From Ktedonobacter sp. SOSP1-85 (GTDB lineage: Bacteria; Chloroflexota; Ktedonobacteria; Ktedonobacterales; Ktedonobacteraceae), in NCBI RefSeq assembly GCF_016587415.1, contig NZ_BNJI01000003.1, positions 124,001 to 188,000 of the forward strand: a DNA stretch of 64,000 nt, in the 5' to 3' direction. Positions 56,720-64,000 of the stretch are shown here, piece after piece. The notes beneath the pieces are model-generated. The model made no database searches, had not been told where the DNA came from, and was given only the letters and a program-made list of their open reading frames with translations. Within the stretch, counting starts at the first letter, position 1, and each line of letters begins with the position of its first letter. A program made the position numbers and the translations under genes.

Positions 56720-58732
56720 TCATTTTGAGTCGTCAGTCAGGAGTGGTTGACGAGCCTTGGGAAGAAAGAGGCACGATCCCCGATCATTGTATCGTGCGCC
56801 AGCAATGCGCCCCTGGCGATACCAGCGCCAGATTGTTTGAGCTGTGACGCCGTAGGAGTGCGCTAGTTCCTCTGCGGTGAGCAAGCCCTGTGCTTGCAAG
56901 CGTGCGTATCGATCAGAAAGACCATGATGCCGACGAAGCTGATAGACATGCGTCCTCTGAAAGAGGAGGCCATCGAATGTGCGATAGCCTTGCTGATTGA
57001 GCTGCTCTGCGACTTCTGCATCCGTGTACTCCTCCAACAGGCGATCCATGGCAGCCAGCGTCTCTGGTGGTGTCAAGCGGGATTGCGCAAAGGGAGGAGG
57101 CAGGGGTACCATGATGGTCTGGGTCGCTCCCCCTTTGAAGCGAATGTGCGCGACAATCTGCTCGGCTTTGTGAACAGTGACATCTTCAATCAGCAGGCGA
57201 ACTACACGTTTGCGTTGGCGCGCCGTGGTCTTGGGATCATTCCAGAACTGGTGAAACCGTTCGGGTACCTCCTCGATGTCCGCACGTTCTTCCTCGCTCA
57301 CTCGCTGCTGATCACTCTGGTTGTAGCGCTCTTCAATAGCCCGTGCTTCCTCTAGCGCACGCAGTTTTGCGTTCCATTCCGCTTCTAAGACACTTGCGAC
57401 CAGGCGGTTGTCAGGATCGACTTTGAGATAGCGGCGTTGGGCGAGCTCCGCTTCATATTGCGCACGCTCCACTTGCAAATGTCGCAGGCGACGTGCTTCA
57501 TCCGCGCGCTGGATGACTTCCTCTTGCACTGCCAGGGTCAAGGCCAGCGCCTCAGGAGTCACGCGCTCCAGGAGCACTGCCCCAATCGCCCTGTCCAGAT
57601 CTCGCCCAGGAATGCGTTGGCAGGGGGCACGGCCCTGAGCAATGCTTTGGCTCTGGCAGAGATAGTCTGGTATGATGCGCTGACCTCCTCGCTGATGATA
57701 GCGCACTGTCATCCGCTCACCGCAGCCCCCACAGAGGAGAAGGCCCTGCAAGAGTGCTGGCCCCTCCCGTGGTGGGGAGAAGCGTTGGGGTGAATAGGCT
57801 TGACTGTTCAAAGCAAGTTGCGCCTCGTTTCTCTCAAAGTCTTCCCACCTAATGTACCCCACATGAGCGTCATGCACAAGGACGATCCAGTCGGCACGGG
57901 GAACATCCTGGATATGGAGCTTGCCATCGGCAGTCTTGGTGGTGCGGGTACGTCCGTAGACATAGGCTCCTGCATAGGCTGGATGATGTAAGAGCCGCAA
58001 CACATCATGGTGCTCAATCTCTGCCCAGACGAGTTCTCCGCGATGCGCCCCACGACGCAGACGGCGCGGGAAAAGCAAATGCTGTTGGCGAAAGTGACGG
58101 ACCGTCGTAAAAGCGGAGCCGGTGTGCGCAAAACTGCGAAAGACCTCGCGAATGCTCGCCTGCACTTGCAGGTCGGGATCAAGCACCACAGCGTCCGTTT
58201 CGGTGTAGGTAAACCCAATGGGTAAGGTTAGTTTGAGCGCACCTCGCCTCGCTTTGTTGAGAATGCCGCCTTGTAGGCGGGCGCGCAGCACAAAGAGTTC
58301 TGCTTCACTCATCGTCCCCTTGAGTCCGAGCAAAAGCCGATCATTGAAGGTAGAGGGATCGTAGAGACCCTCTTCATCCAAGATCAAGGTCTGGGTAAGC
58401 GCGCAAATTTCTAACAGATGATGCCAATCGCTGGAGTTGCGCGCGAGCCGAGAGACCTCCAGCCCCAAGACCAGCCCGACTTGTCCGAGGCCGACTTCAG
58501 CTACCAGGCGCTGGAACCCCAGGCGATCAACGGTTGAGGCACCTGAATAACCCAGATCTTGATCGATCACCATGATCCGCTCCTCGCTCCAACCGAGTGC
58601 CAGTGCACGTTCACGGAGCGCATACTGGCGAGCAGTACTTTCAGTATTCTCAAAGACGTGTTGGAGTGTACTTTGCCGCACATACAGACATGCTAGACGA
58701 CGAAGGTGGTGAGCGGTGACCTGCTGCCTCAT
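56720..58732 (-). CDS. Large serine recombinase
   Basis: 670 aa, full length. The resolvase domain has catalytic Ser21 in YVRQS, LGWSEERIMVIDQDLGYSG, GLEVSRLARNSSDWHHLLE and KGTMSEAE. A recombinase domain follows, a zinc ribbon (CGGCGERM ... YLCQS) at about 365-395, a coiled coil (about 420-480) and a C-terminal HTH (TAEELAHSYGVTAQTIWRWYRQG). Such enzymes catalyse one-way integration or excision between att sites. It overlaps neither neighbour, but a DUF5372-like gene ends 1 base before its ATG. The mobile cargo is not evident, and att sites could not be assigned. Confidence 0.92.
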   Translation of the reverse strand: MRQQVTAHHLRRLACLYVRQSTLQHVFENTESTARQYALRERALALGWSEERIMVIDQDLGYSGASTVDRLGFQRLVAEVGLGQVGLVLGLEVSRLARNSSDWHHLLEICALTQTLILDEEGLYDPSTFNDRLLLGLKGTMSEAELFVLRARLQGGILNKARRGALKLTLPIGFTYTETDAVVLDPDLQVQASIREVFRSFAHTGSAFTTVRHFRQQHLLFPRRLRRGAHRGELVWAEIEHHDVLRLLHHPAYAGAYVYGRTRTTKTADGKLHIQDVPRADWIVLVHDAHVGYIRWEDFERNEAQLALNSQAYSPQRFSPPREGPALLQGLLLCGGCGERMTVRYHQRGGQRIIPDYLCQSQSIAQGRAPCQRIPGRDLDRAIGAVLLERVTPEALALTLAVQEEVIQRADEARRLRHLQVERAQYEAELAQRRYLKVDPDNRLVASVLEAEWNAKLRALEEARAIEERYNQSDQQRVSEEERADIEEVPERFHQFWNDPKTTARQRKRVVRLLIEDVTVHKAEQIVAHIRFKGGATQTIMVPLPPPFAQSRLTPPETLAAMDRLLEEYTDAEVAEQLNQQGYRTFDGLLFQRTHVYQLRRHHGLSDRYARLQAQGLLTAEELAHSYGVTAQTIWRWYRQGRIAGARYNDRGSCLFLPKARQPLLTDDSK

Positions 58733-58733
58733 C

Positions 58734-59037
58734 TTACTGATCCTCCTTCTGGTGAGCCGGGAGAACGTTGAGCATCTGGTTGAGAGGTCCTATGTCTTCA
58801 AAACGAAGCACCGTTTTTCCAGCTGCAACAACCAGAAAGGGATCAGGAGGAGCGAGAGATGTCCAGGCCAGGGGCAGCGAGCGGATCTGATGAGTCTGCG
58901 GATCAGCAAAGAAGACGCGCTCCTCTCCCCAGGCCCGGCTCTGCGAGAGCAGGGGAAAACTGTGGCCGCAGAGAGGATGGAAAGGATGGGTAACGGTAAA
59001 GCAATGCTCACCATTCGTGTTATTGGGTGTAGTTGAC
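58734..59037 (-). CDS. DUF5372-like small protein, start unclear
   Basis: The minus strand encodes FTVTHPFHPLCGHSFPLLSQ, WGEERVFFADPQTHQIRSLP, AWTSLAPPDPF and ends LPAHQKEDQ, stopping one base before the recombinase ATG. The pattern THPFHPLxGxxF...WGExRVFF...LPxxWT matches DUF5372, small proteins found next to large serine recombinases. No ATG or GTG opens the frame before it runs into an ISL3 fragment at 59038, so it may be 5'-truncated or use a CTG start. Confidence 0.65.
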
Positions 59038-59160
59038 AGTTCGTTTAAATGGCCTCGTCGAGGGTCATGCCCATCGGCTCAAACTCATCAAACGTCAGAG
59101 CTATGGCCGAGCCTCCTTCCCCCTCCTCCGCCAACGGCTTCTCTCCCAAGCAGTGTAGAA
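59038..59160 (+). pseudogene. ISL3-family transposase, C-terminal scrap
   Basis: It encodes VRLNGLVEGHAHRLKLIKRQ and SYGRASFPLLRQRLLSQAV to a TAG, equivalent to the last 40 residues of the ISL3 transposase (NNGIVEGHVTTLKLIKRSMYGRA). Confidence 0.85.
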
Positions 59161-59343
59161 ATTCTTCAGTTTTTCTTCTTTCCTCTCAGCAAAAAGCCAT
59201 CTCTAAACAAGCAGACGGTATTCATCAAAGTTGACGGAGTTCCTATTTATGCGCCGGAAGTGGTGAGTTTATGGCCTTTTTGACAATTTTAAGCTGTGAT
59301 TTGCTAAATCGCTTGCCACTTTTATTAAGATTAACATCCCTCC

Positions 59344-59362
59344 GTCACAGTTTAACTGTGAC
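59344..59362. repeat. GTCACAGTT-T-AACTGTGAC palindrome
   Basis: A perfect 9-bp dyad in the gene-free stretch 59161-59527, about 165 bases upstream of the GNAT gene. Operator-like. The rest of the stretch is AT-rich and shows no gene. Confidence 0.4.
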
Positions 59363-59527
59363 AAGGTGTGATTTTGCAGCACATTGTGGCAAAATCTTTC
59401 TTTGGAGAGAAGAACGTTCCTGGCTCTCTGGAAGAACATGGATGGTTCTTTCCATTGAGAAAGAACGTCAGCATTGACTTTTCTTCAAAGAGAATGGATA
59501 CTTGGAGAAGCAAGAACGAAGGAGCCC

Positions 59528-60317
59528 ATGAGCATGCAGAAGCCCTCTCTCATCTACGCCCAGGAGGTTGAACGAGCCCTCTACGAAGCCTCATCGGCCT
59601 GGGAAGGGATCGATGCGCAAGAGATCCCCCTGGGTGTTGGAGAGGTCACTCTCCGCATTCAGCCGGGATTTGCGGCTGCCATGCCATTACGTTTTGATCC
59701 CGCAACCGTGGAAGAGCAGCTTGACCGGGCCATTGGACAGGTAGAGAGGCTCGCTCCCTGGTTTGTGGGTCATCGGCCCAAGTTCATCTCCCGCTGATCT
59801 GAGGCCGCGGCTCATTGAGCGGGGATTTACGGCCAGAATGGAGTGGGATGGGCTTGTGCTCGACGATCTCTCGACCTCCATCCCGACTACTGCGGGTTTG
59901 GTGATCGAGCCGCTTTCCTGGGACAATGCTCAGGCATACGCAACTGCCATTGCAGGGTCCCCTGATTCCCCCTACCGTTCTGCGCTGCTGGCCAATGCGT
60001 CCCGCTTCCTTCACATGCCTCGACAAGAGGTCCAGATTGTTGTCGCTCGATTGCAGGGCGAAATTGCAGGCTACGCCGTGTTGCGCATTGGGCCAAACAA
60101 GGTCGCTTACTTGCGCAATGCCATGACCGTGCCAGCATTCCGCAATCGAGGGGTATACCTGTCGCTGGTGGCTCATCGTCTCGCCATCGCACGAGCCTCG
60201 GGGTGTACCATCGCCGTCCTTCAAGCTCAAACGAAGACCTCTTCCCCCATCTTGACCAAGCGTGGGTTCACCCCAGTCTGCCGCATCGTGGGCCTTGCTC
60301 CTGCTCCTGCCAAGTGA
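59528..60317 (+). pseudogene. GNAT acetyltransferase with frameshift
   Basis: ATG 59528 follows AAGGAG. The first frame (YAQEVERALYEASSAWEGID ... VERLAPWF) stops at about 59797. The continuation WVIGPSSSPADLRPRLIERGF lies in another frame and carries the GNAT core (VVARLQGEIAGYAVLRIG, MTVPAFRNRGVYLSLVAHRL). A small indel near 59770 joins them into one protein of about 262 aa. The second half alone could still fold but lacks the N-terminal domain. Confidence 0.7.
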
Positions 60318-60327
60318 GGGAAGCATT

Positions 60328-60740
60328 TCACTGCGCTCTGGGCGCTGCCAGTTTTCCGTAAAGGACGTCGATCTCCCGCTGCTTAAGCCTCAACTCTTCA
60401 TCTTTGGCGGCTACGGTTTGTTTCAGTTCTTCAAGCCGCCGACGTAAAGCGGCGATCACCTGGTCTTTCGCAGATGAGGCTGCACTTTCTGGAGGAGCAA
60501 GCCGATGCCGTTGTTCTGCTTCCTCAATAGCTTGAAGCAGATCTGGATGGTTGCGGAGAAAGACCACGGAAACACCGGCTCGTCTGGCCACCGCCGATCT
60601 CGTGACTGGATGTTTTTCTTGCTGAAGCGCTTGAATGGCAGCCAGGGCGGTCTGACGCTTTTGCTGAGATTTGGCTTGCGCATTTTTTCGGCATTGTTCA
60701 GTGTTCGTGACACCATGCCGAATTTTGTGTAAAGGTAGAA
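60328..60740 (-). pseudogene. DUF6262/TnpC-like fragment (Tn554-type accessory)
   Basis: It encodes NTEQCRKNAQAKSQQKRQTA, ALAAIQALQQEKHPVTRSAV, ARRAGVSVVFLRNHPDLLQA and a C-terminal coiled coil (LKQREIDVLYGKL). This is the pattern of DUF6262 proteins that accompany paired tyrosine recombinases in Tn554-like transposons. No native ATG is present; upstream lies an IS6 element (60806). The partner recombinases are not in the window. Confidence 0.65.
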
Positions 60741-60805
60741 GTGAACAACTGAGGAATGCCCCGAAACCTGGACCGCTGGTGCGTTCGCCAGCGGCGAGCC
60801 CGTGC

Positions 60806-61665
60806 GGTGTTGTTAACTTGACGAAGAAATAGAAGAGTTTCTGGGGGGAGAAAGGAGCAGAGCAGAAAAGAAGCCGAGGTTTAGAGAGGGTGGTTGGGGT
60901 TAGGCGGCAGTTTTCCCGCTGGTTACTTCGTTCCATCCCAGAAACCGATCCTGCATGAGAGCATGGTCATCTTCTGCGGTGAAACGGTGCCGTTTGGGCC
61001 GAAAGTGATCCAGGATCGGCCCAAATGCTGCGAGGAAGCGTTGGGCCTGGCCAGATGATGTAAACCGCCGCATGGTTCGCTCTCGTTGTCGGGTAGGTTG
61101 ATGGGAGTTTTCAGTCCGATTGTTCAAGCCTTTGTGTTGCCGATGCTCGACGCTTGGCATGATCTCTCTTTTTGCAGCGGCGTAGCTGGCCAGTTTGTCG
61201 GTAATAATCACTCGTGGGACGTATTGCAAGCCTTTGAGCAGCTTACGAAAGAATTTCTTGGCCGCGTGCTTGTTGCGCCGACTCTGTACCAGGATATCCA
61301 GAATGTTGCCGTCCTGATCAACAGCTCTCCACAAATAGGAGGTTTTACCATTGATTTTCAGGTACACTTCATCCAGGTGCCACGTATCTCCCGTTTTCGG
61401 ACGACGACGTTTCAACCCATTGGCGTATGTCTGGCCACATTTCAAACACCATTGCCTGATGGTTTCGTAGGTCAGCACGACCCCACGCTCTGCCATCATC
61501 TCTTCAATATCACGGAAGCTTAAAGGGAAGCGAAAATACAGCCACACGCAGTGACTGATAATCTCGGCTGGAAAGCGGTATCCTCGATAAAGAGAGGCAA
61601 GTTTTTCTGTTTTCATCCCTATGAGTTTAGCAGAGATTTCTGCTTCACCGCAAGTTGACAATACC
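60806..61665 (-). mobile_element. IS6-like element, third type, 860 bp (intact)
   Basis: Ends GGTGTTGTTAACTT (60806-60819) and AAGTTGACAATACC (61652-61665) flank one uninterrupted transposase. It is the reference copy for the broken element at 53415 and the remnant at 32269. Confidence 0.85.
60900..61616 (-). CDS. IS6-family transposase
   Basis: 238 aa from ATG 61616 (MKTEKLASLYRGYRFPAEII). HTH region ETIRQWCLKCGQTYANGLKRR; DDE residues in WHLDEVYLKINGKTSYLWRAVDQ, VIITDKLASYAAAKREI and NRTENSHQPTRQRERTMRRF. The frame is complete, so this copy may be active and could drive the related defective copies in trans. Confidence 0.92.
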   Translation of the reverse strand: MKTEKLASLYRGYRFPAEIISHCVWLYFRFPLSFRDIEEMMAERGVVLTYETIRQWCLKCGQTYANGLKRRRPKTGDTWHLDEVYLKINGKTSYLWRAVDQDGNILDILVQSRRNKHAAKKFFRKLLKGLQYVPRVIITDKLASYAAAKREIMPSVEHRQHKGLNNRTENSHQPTRQRERTMRRFTSSGQAQRFLAAFGPILDHFRPKRHRFTAEDDHALMQDRFLGWNEVTSGKTAA

Positions 61666-61738
61666 GTGGATAGCGGTATACGTCAAGGTGCATCCGCCAT
61701 CGTGCTCGGCTGTACATTTTGAAATGAAACGGGTCTAT

Positions 61739-61844
61739 CCCAGTTTTGGTGATTGATGAGTTTACTAGACATCTCTGGCCTTTTCTTCGAGCACAGAAGA
61801 AGGGCAAAAATCCTTGTTACTGATGTGCTTTCACCAAAATTGGG
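61739..61844. repeat. MITE-like 106-bp repeat with ISL3-type ends
   Basis: CCCAGTTTTGGTGA (61739-61752) and TCACCAAAATTGGG (61831-61844) are near-perfect complements, each differing by one or two bases from the inner end of the adjacent ISL3 terminal repeat (CCCAGGTTTGGTGA). The core is non-coding. Confidence 0.5.
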
Positions 61845-61881
61845 ACAGTTCCTCGATATGAGCCAGATTTGCCCGACCATT

Positions 61882-63831
61882 TGGCTCATGCCCAGGTTTG
61901 GTGATAGACTCTGCGATAATACAAGAGAGATGAGGTTGTTCTGTTGCAAGAGCACATTCGTGTCCTTTCGTGAAGCGCAACAGAAGCGCGAGAGCTTGGG
62001 CAGGGAAAAGCTTCTCCGATACATTGAAGAGCTTATGCAGCAAAAAAAGAGCTGGGAGCCTGTCCTGCTTCTGAGGACGAACTTGGCCGCACTCACTTCA
62101 TTGTTACACGGCATGTAAGACTCGTTGGCGCAGCAGAGGAAAGCCTGCTCTGCCGTACATGCTCCGTTTGATGAGTTTTAATGTGGTCACATGGCCCTCC
62201 ACTATACCGTTATTGATCCACCAAGTCAGCCCAGCCCCCACCGCCTCTTTGTCTTTTTCGACTCCCGCGGCAAAGGAGCGAAGTTCGGGGATGTTGCTCT
62301 GGTTCACCTGGGCCAACCAGGTATCGAGATGCATACCTCGACGCTCTGGGAGCATCTGGGTGAACTGCTGGACCAGCTCATATGCCTGATCCATCTCAGT
62401 GTGCAGAGAGCGAAGCAGGGCAAGTGTTTCTTCTTCTTCAGCTGAGAGCTCTTCGGGACGGCGAAGAAACAGAAACACGGCTTGCCGTGCCAGCACAGGA
62501 GGGCGTGGAAGCTGATCAGGAGCAGCTGCAGTCTTCCGCCCTTCTGGAAGGGAACGAACCAGTTGTTTGTACACAACCTTGTAGATCAAGGGGGCGCCAT
62601 GAGCGACGAACTCCCGATGCAACTGCGCGATGTTATGACAGCCTGCTTCCCACCGTTGGGCAACCTCTTTAAGATAGGGATCAAGGCGGGTTTTTCGCGA
62701 GCTCGGTTGTCGTTCAGGAAACGCGTTCTGAGCCAACCAGCGCGAGACAGTGGCATGACCGATGCCCACCTGAGAGGCAATGGCCGTTTGCGAGAAGCCT
62801 TGCTTGCGTAAGGCCGCGACGTGCTCGTATTGAGCCAGGCGCTCTTCTCGCTTCGTCTGGCTCACCGCGGCTTGCTTTGGGCTCCATTTCGGAGGTCCCT
62901 TTCCCTGAGCAGCAGGCAAAGGGGGAACTCTTGACTCCTGCACGACGCGAGTTCGATGAGCCGCAAAATGACGCGCCAGAAAGCCTTCTACAGCCTCCTT
63001 GAGATTTTTTTTAAGATGGAAGCGGTCCGCACACTGAATGGCCTGGGGAGCGCCTTCTCGCGCAGCAGATGCATATTCTCCTCCACGATCCAGACTCACC
63101 ACCATCAGATCAGGTTGTTGGCGCATCCAGGCTGCTGAGGTTTCGGCCTCCCGATCGGGTAAGAGATCCACGACCCGCCTGCTTTCCAAGTTGACGAGGA
63201 TGGTACCGAACCGGCAGCCACGCGGAAACACAAAATCGTCTATTCCAAGATAAAGAACGGTACAAAGCGGGAGATCAGGCAGGTCCATGATGCGGCGCAG
63301 GATCGTTTGGCGAGAGGTTTGTATCCCTAAACATGCTGCCAACCGGGTCCCCTCTTTGCCACAGGTGGCCAGTCCGATGGACGTGAGCTGTTGGCTGTAG
63401 CGGATCGTCACCTGTGCCCAAGGACAAACCAGCTCGGGAAGCCTTTCCGTGAAGACTTTGCGCTCACACAGTGGATTGCGACAGAAGAATTTGCGCACAC
63501 AGAGTGTCAGCTGAACACGGCGACCACCACAAGGGACATCTCGCACCATTCGACGGTACCGGCTATGAATGGTGCATGACGGCTGACGGCACACAGGACA
63601 GCAGGAAGTAGGATGCGTCGCTATGGCCGTAATCCTCACTTCGTTTTCGCTGGCTTGGATCCGGTCGATCTGTATCCCTTCAGGAAGGGGGAGCAAGGGA
63701 TTCTCTTCCATCACAACCTCATTTCGCTCAGAACTGTTGCACGAGTTCTTGTGATGTGCAGTGTATCATCTCTTCGCCCTCCCCCTCCAACCTCATCAGT
63801 TCACCGCTTCACCAAACCTGGGCATGAGCCA
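61882..63831 (-). mobile_element. ISL3-family insertion sequence, 1950 bp, intact
   Basis: 23-bp perfect inverted repeats: TGGCTCATGCCCAGGTTTGG (first 20 bases) at 61882-61904, and the exact complement at 63809-63831. They enclose one intact transposase. The 199-base segment 61905-62103 on the left inside the element has an open frame (part of 61753-62118) but no recognised product. No 8-bp target repeat is seen. Confidence 0.9.
62104..63711 (-). CDS. ISL3-family transposase
   Basis: 535 aa. N-terminal zinc finger (CPVCRQPSCTIHSRY, CRNPLCERKVF), HTH, then the DDE domain: first Asp in LGIDDFVFPRGCRFGTILVN, second in VVSLDRGGEYASAAREGAPQ with CADRFHLKKNL, and Glu in NNGIVEGHVTTLKLIKRSMYGRA. 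An inserted HTH segment (about 290-350, GFSQTAIASQVGIGHATVSRW) is typical of the long ISL3 subgroup. ATG 63711 with GAGG 5 bases upstream is preferred to the GTG before it. Confidence 0.93.
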   Translation of the reverse strand: MEENPLLPLPEGIQIDRIQASENEVRITAIATHPTSCCPVCRQPSCTIHSRYRRMVRDVPCGGRRVQLTLCVRKFFCRNPLCERKVFTERLPELVCPWAQVTIRYSQQLTSIGLATCGKEGTRLAACLGIQTSRQTILRRIMDLPDLPLCTVLYLGIDDFVFPRGCRFGTILVNLESRRVVDLLPDREAETSAAWMRQQPDLMVVSLDRGGEYASAAREGAPQAIQCADRFHLKKNLKEAVEGFLARHFAAHRTRVVQESRVPPLPAAQGKGPPKWSPKQAAVSQTKREERLAQYEHVAALRKQGFSQTAIASQVGIGHATVSRWLAQNAFPERQPSSRKTRLDPYLKEVAQRWEAGCHNIAQLHREFVAHGAPLIYKVVYKQLVRSLPEGRKTAAAPDQLPRPPVLARQAVFLFLRRPEELSAEEEETLALLRSLHTEMDQAYELVQQFTQMLPERRGMHLDTWLAQVNQSNIPELRSFAAGVEKDKEAVGAGLTWWINNGIVEGHVTTLKLIKRSMYGRAGFPLLRQRVLHAV

Positions 63832-63866
63832 CTCTTCAGGGCATTTACCGATTCTTTAAAACCAGA

Positions 63867-64000
63867 TCATTCTTCCCAGGTGATTTTCTTGATGACTGGC
63901 TTGCCATCCTGAAAGGCCGGCCCTTCAATACCGCTACTCCAGGAAACCTTCGGCGTAATCACAATATAGGTGCCAGGCCCCCGAAATCCCTCCTCAAGTT
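63867..64000 (-). CDS. C-terminal end of unidentified protein (cut by window edge)
   Basis: The frame is open from the window edge and reads LEEGFRGPGTYIVITPKVSW, then SSGIEGPAFQDGKPVIKKIT and WEE before TGA. It looks like a genuine beta-rich protein end, family not identified. The ISL3 element lies just beyond its stop. Confidence 0.4.
   Translation of the reverse strand, partial: LEEGFRGPGTYIVITPKVSWSSGIEGPAFQDGKPVIKKITWEE

Noticed and set aside
1..64000. CRISPR array, rRNA or tRNA genes
   Set aside because: No regularly spaced direct repeats, no cloverleaf-like segments with CCA-type ends and no rRNA signature were noticed on reading.

Overview
The window looks like a chromosomal segment of a Ktedonobacteria-type member of the Chloroflexota. 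This is an inference from the style of the genes: many PAS and two-component kinases, a very large MalT/LuxR-type regulator, a dense and mixed IS population, and strong GGAGG ribosome sites. No rRNA, tRNA or marker gene was seen that would settle the taxonomy.

About 1-31 kb is a metabolic and stress region with mostly intact genes. It holds universal stress proteins, a D-2-hydroxyacid dehydrogenase, a VIT-type metal transporter, a three-PAS histidine kinase divergent from a DoxX-like membrane protein, an MgtA-type P-ATPase, phosphoketolase followed by acetate kinase, and a ferredoxin-domain flavin oxidoreductase with two paralogous unknown membrane proteins. These are followed by a class III CoA-transferase, an AcuB-like CBS protein, a fused AcuC-AcuA protein (deacetylase plus acetyltransferase in one chain), an Acg-like nitroreductase and MurB. 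The gene set resembles low-oxygen or dormancy regulons of other bacteria: phosphoketolase and acetate kinase make acetyl phosphate, ATP and acetate, and the Acu proteins would control acetyl-CoA synthetase by acetylation. The region also carries duplicated modules: VIT/kinase/DoxX (one full copy, plus a VIT relic at 19 kb, a truncated kinase with an intact DoxX at 29-31 kb and a DoxX-like scrap at 9.1 kb), and two related kinases at 9.3-10.9 and 27.6-29.1 kb.

About 31-37 kb holds an OmpR-type response regulator, two further MurB-like proteins with altered active-site residues, a Tat-exported multicopper oxidase that has lost its last cupredoxin domain, and decayed sequence.

About 37-64 kb is a mobile-element graveyard. 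It contains several kinds of IS6-like element (with terminal repeats identified here), IS3, IS701-like, IS1182-like, Tn3 and ISL3 elements or fragments, a large serine recombinase with a DUF5372-like partner, and a DUF6262/TnpC-like fragment. Trapped host genes are mostly broken: aquaporin, ECF sigma factor, MFS transporter, ABC exporter, SIS sugar-phosphate protein and GNAT. Intact islands are a TetR/SDR divergent pair whose -35/-10 spacer is itself a repeated operator-like sequence, a MalT-like LuxR regulator, an alpha/beta hydrolase, the serine recombinase and an ISL3 element with perfect ends.
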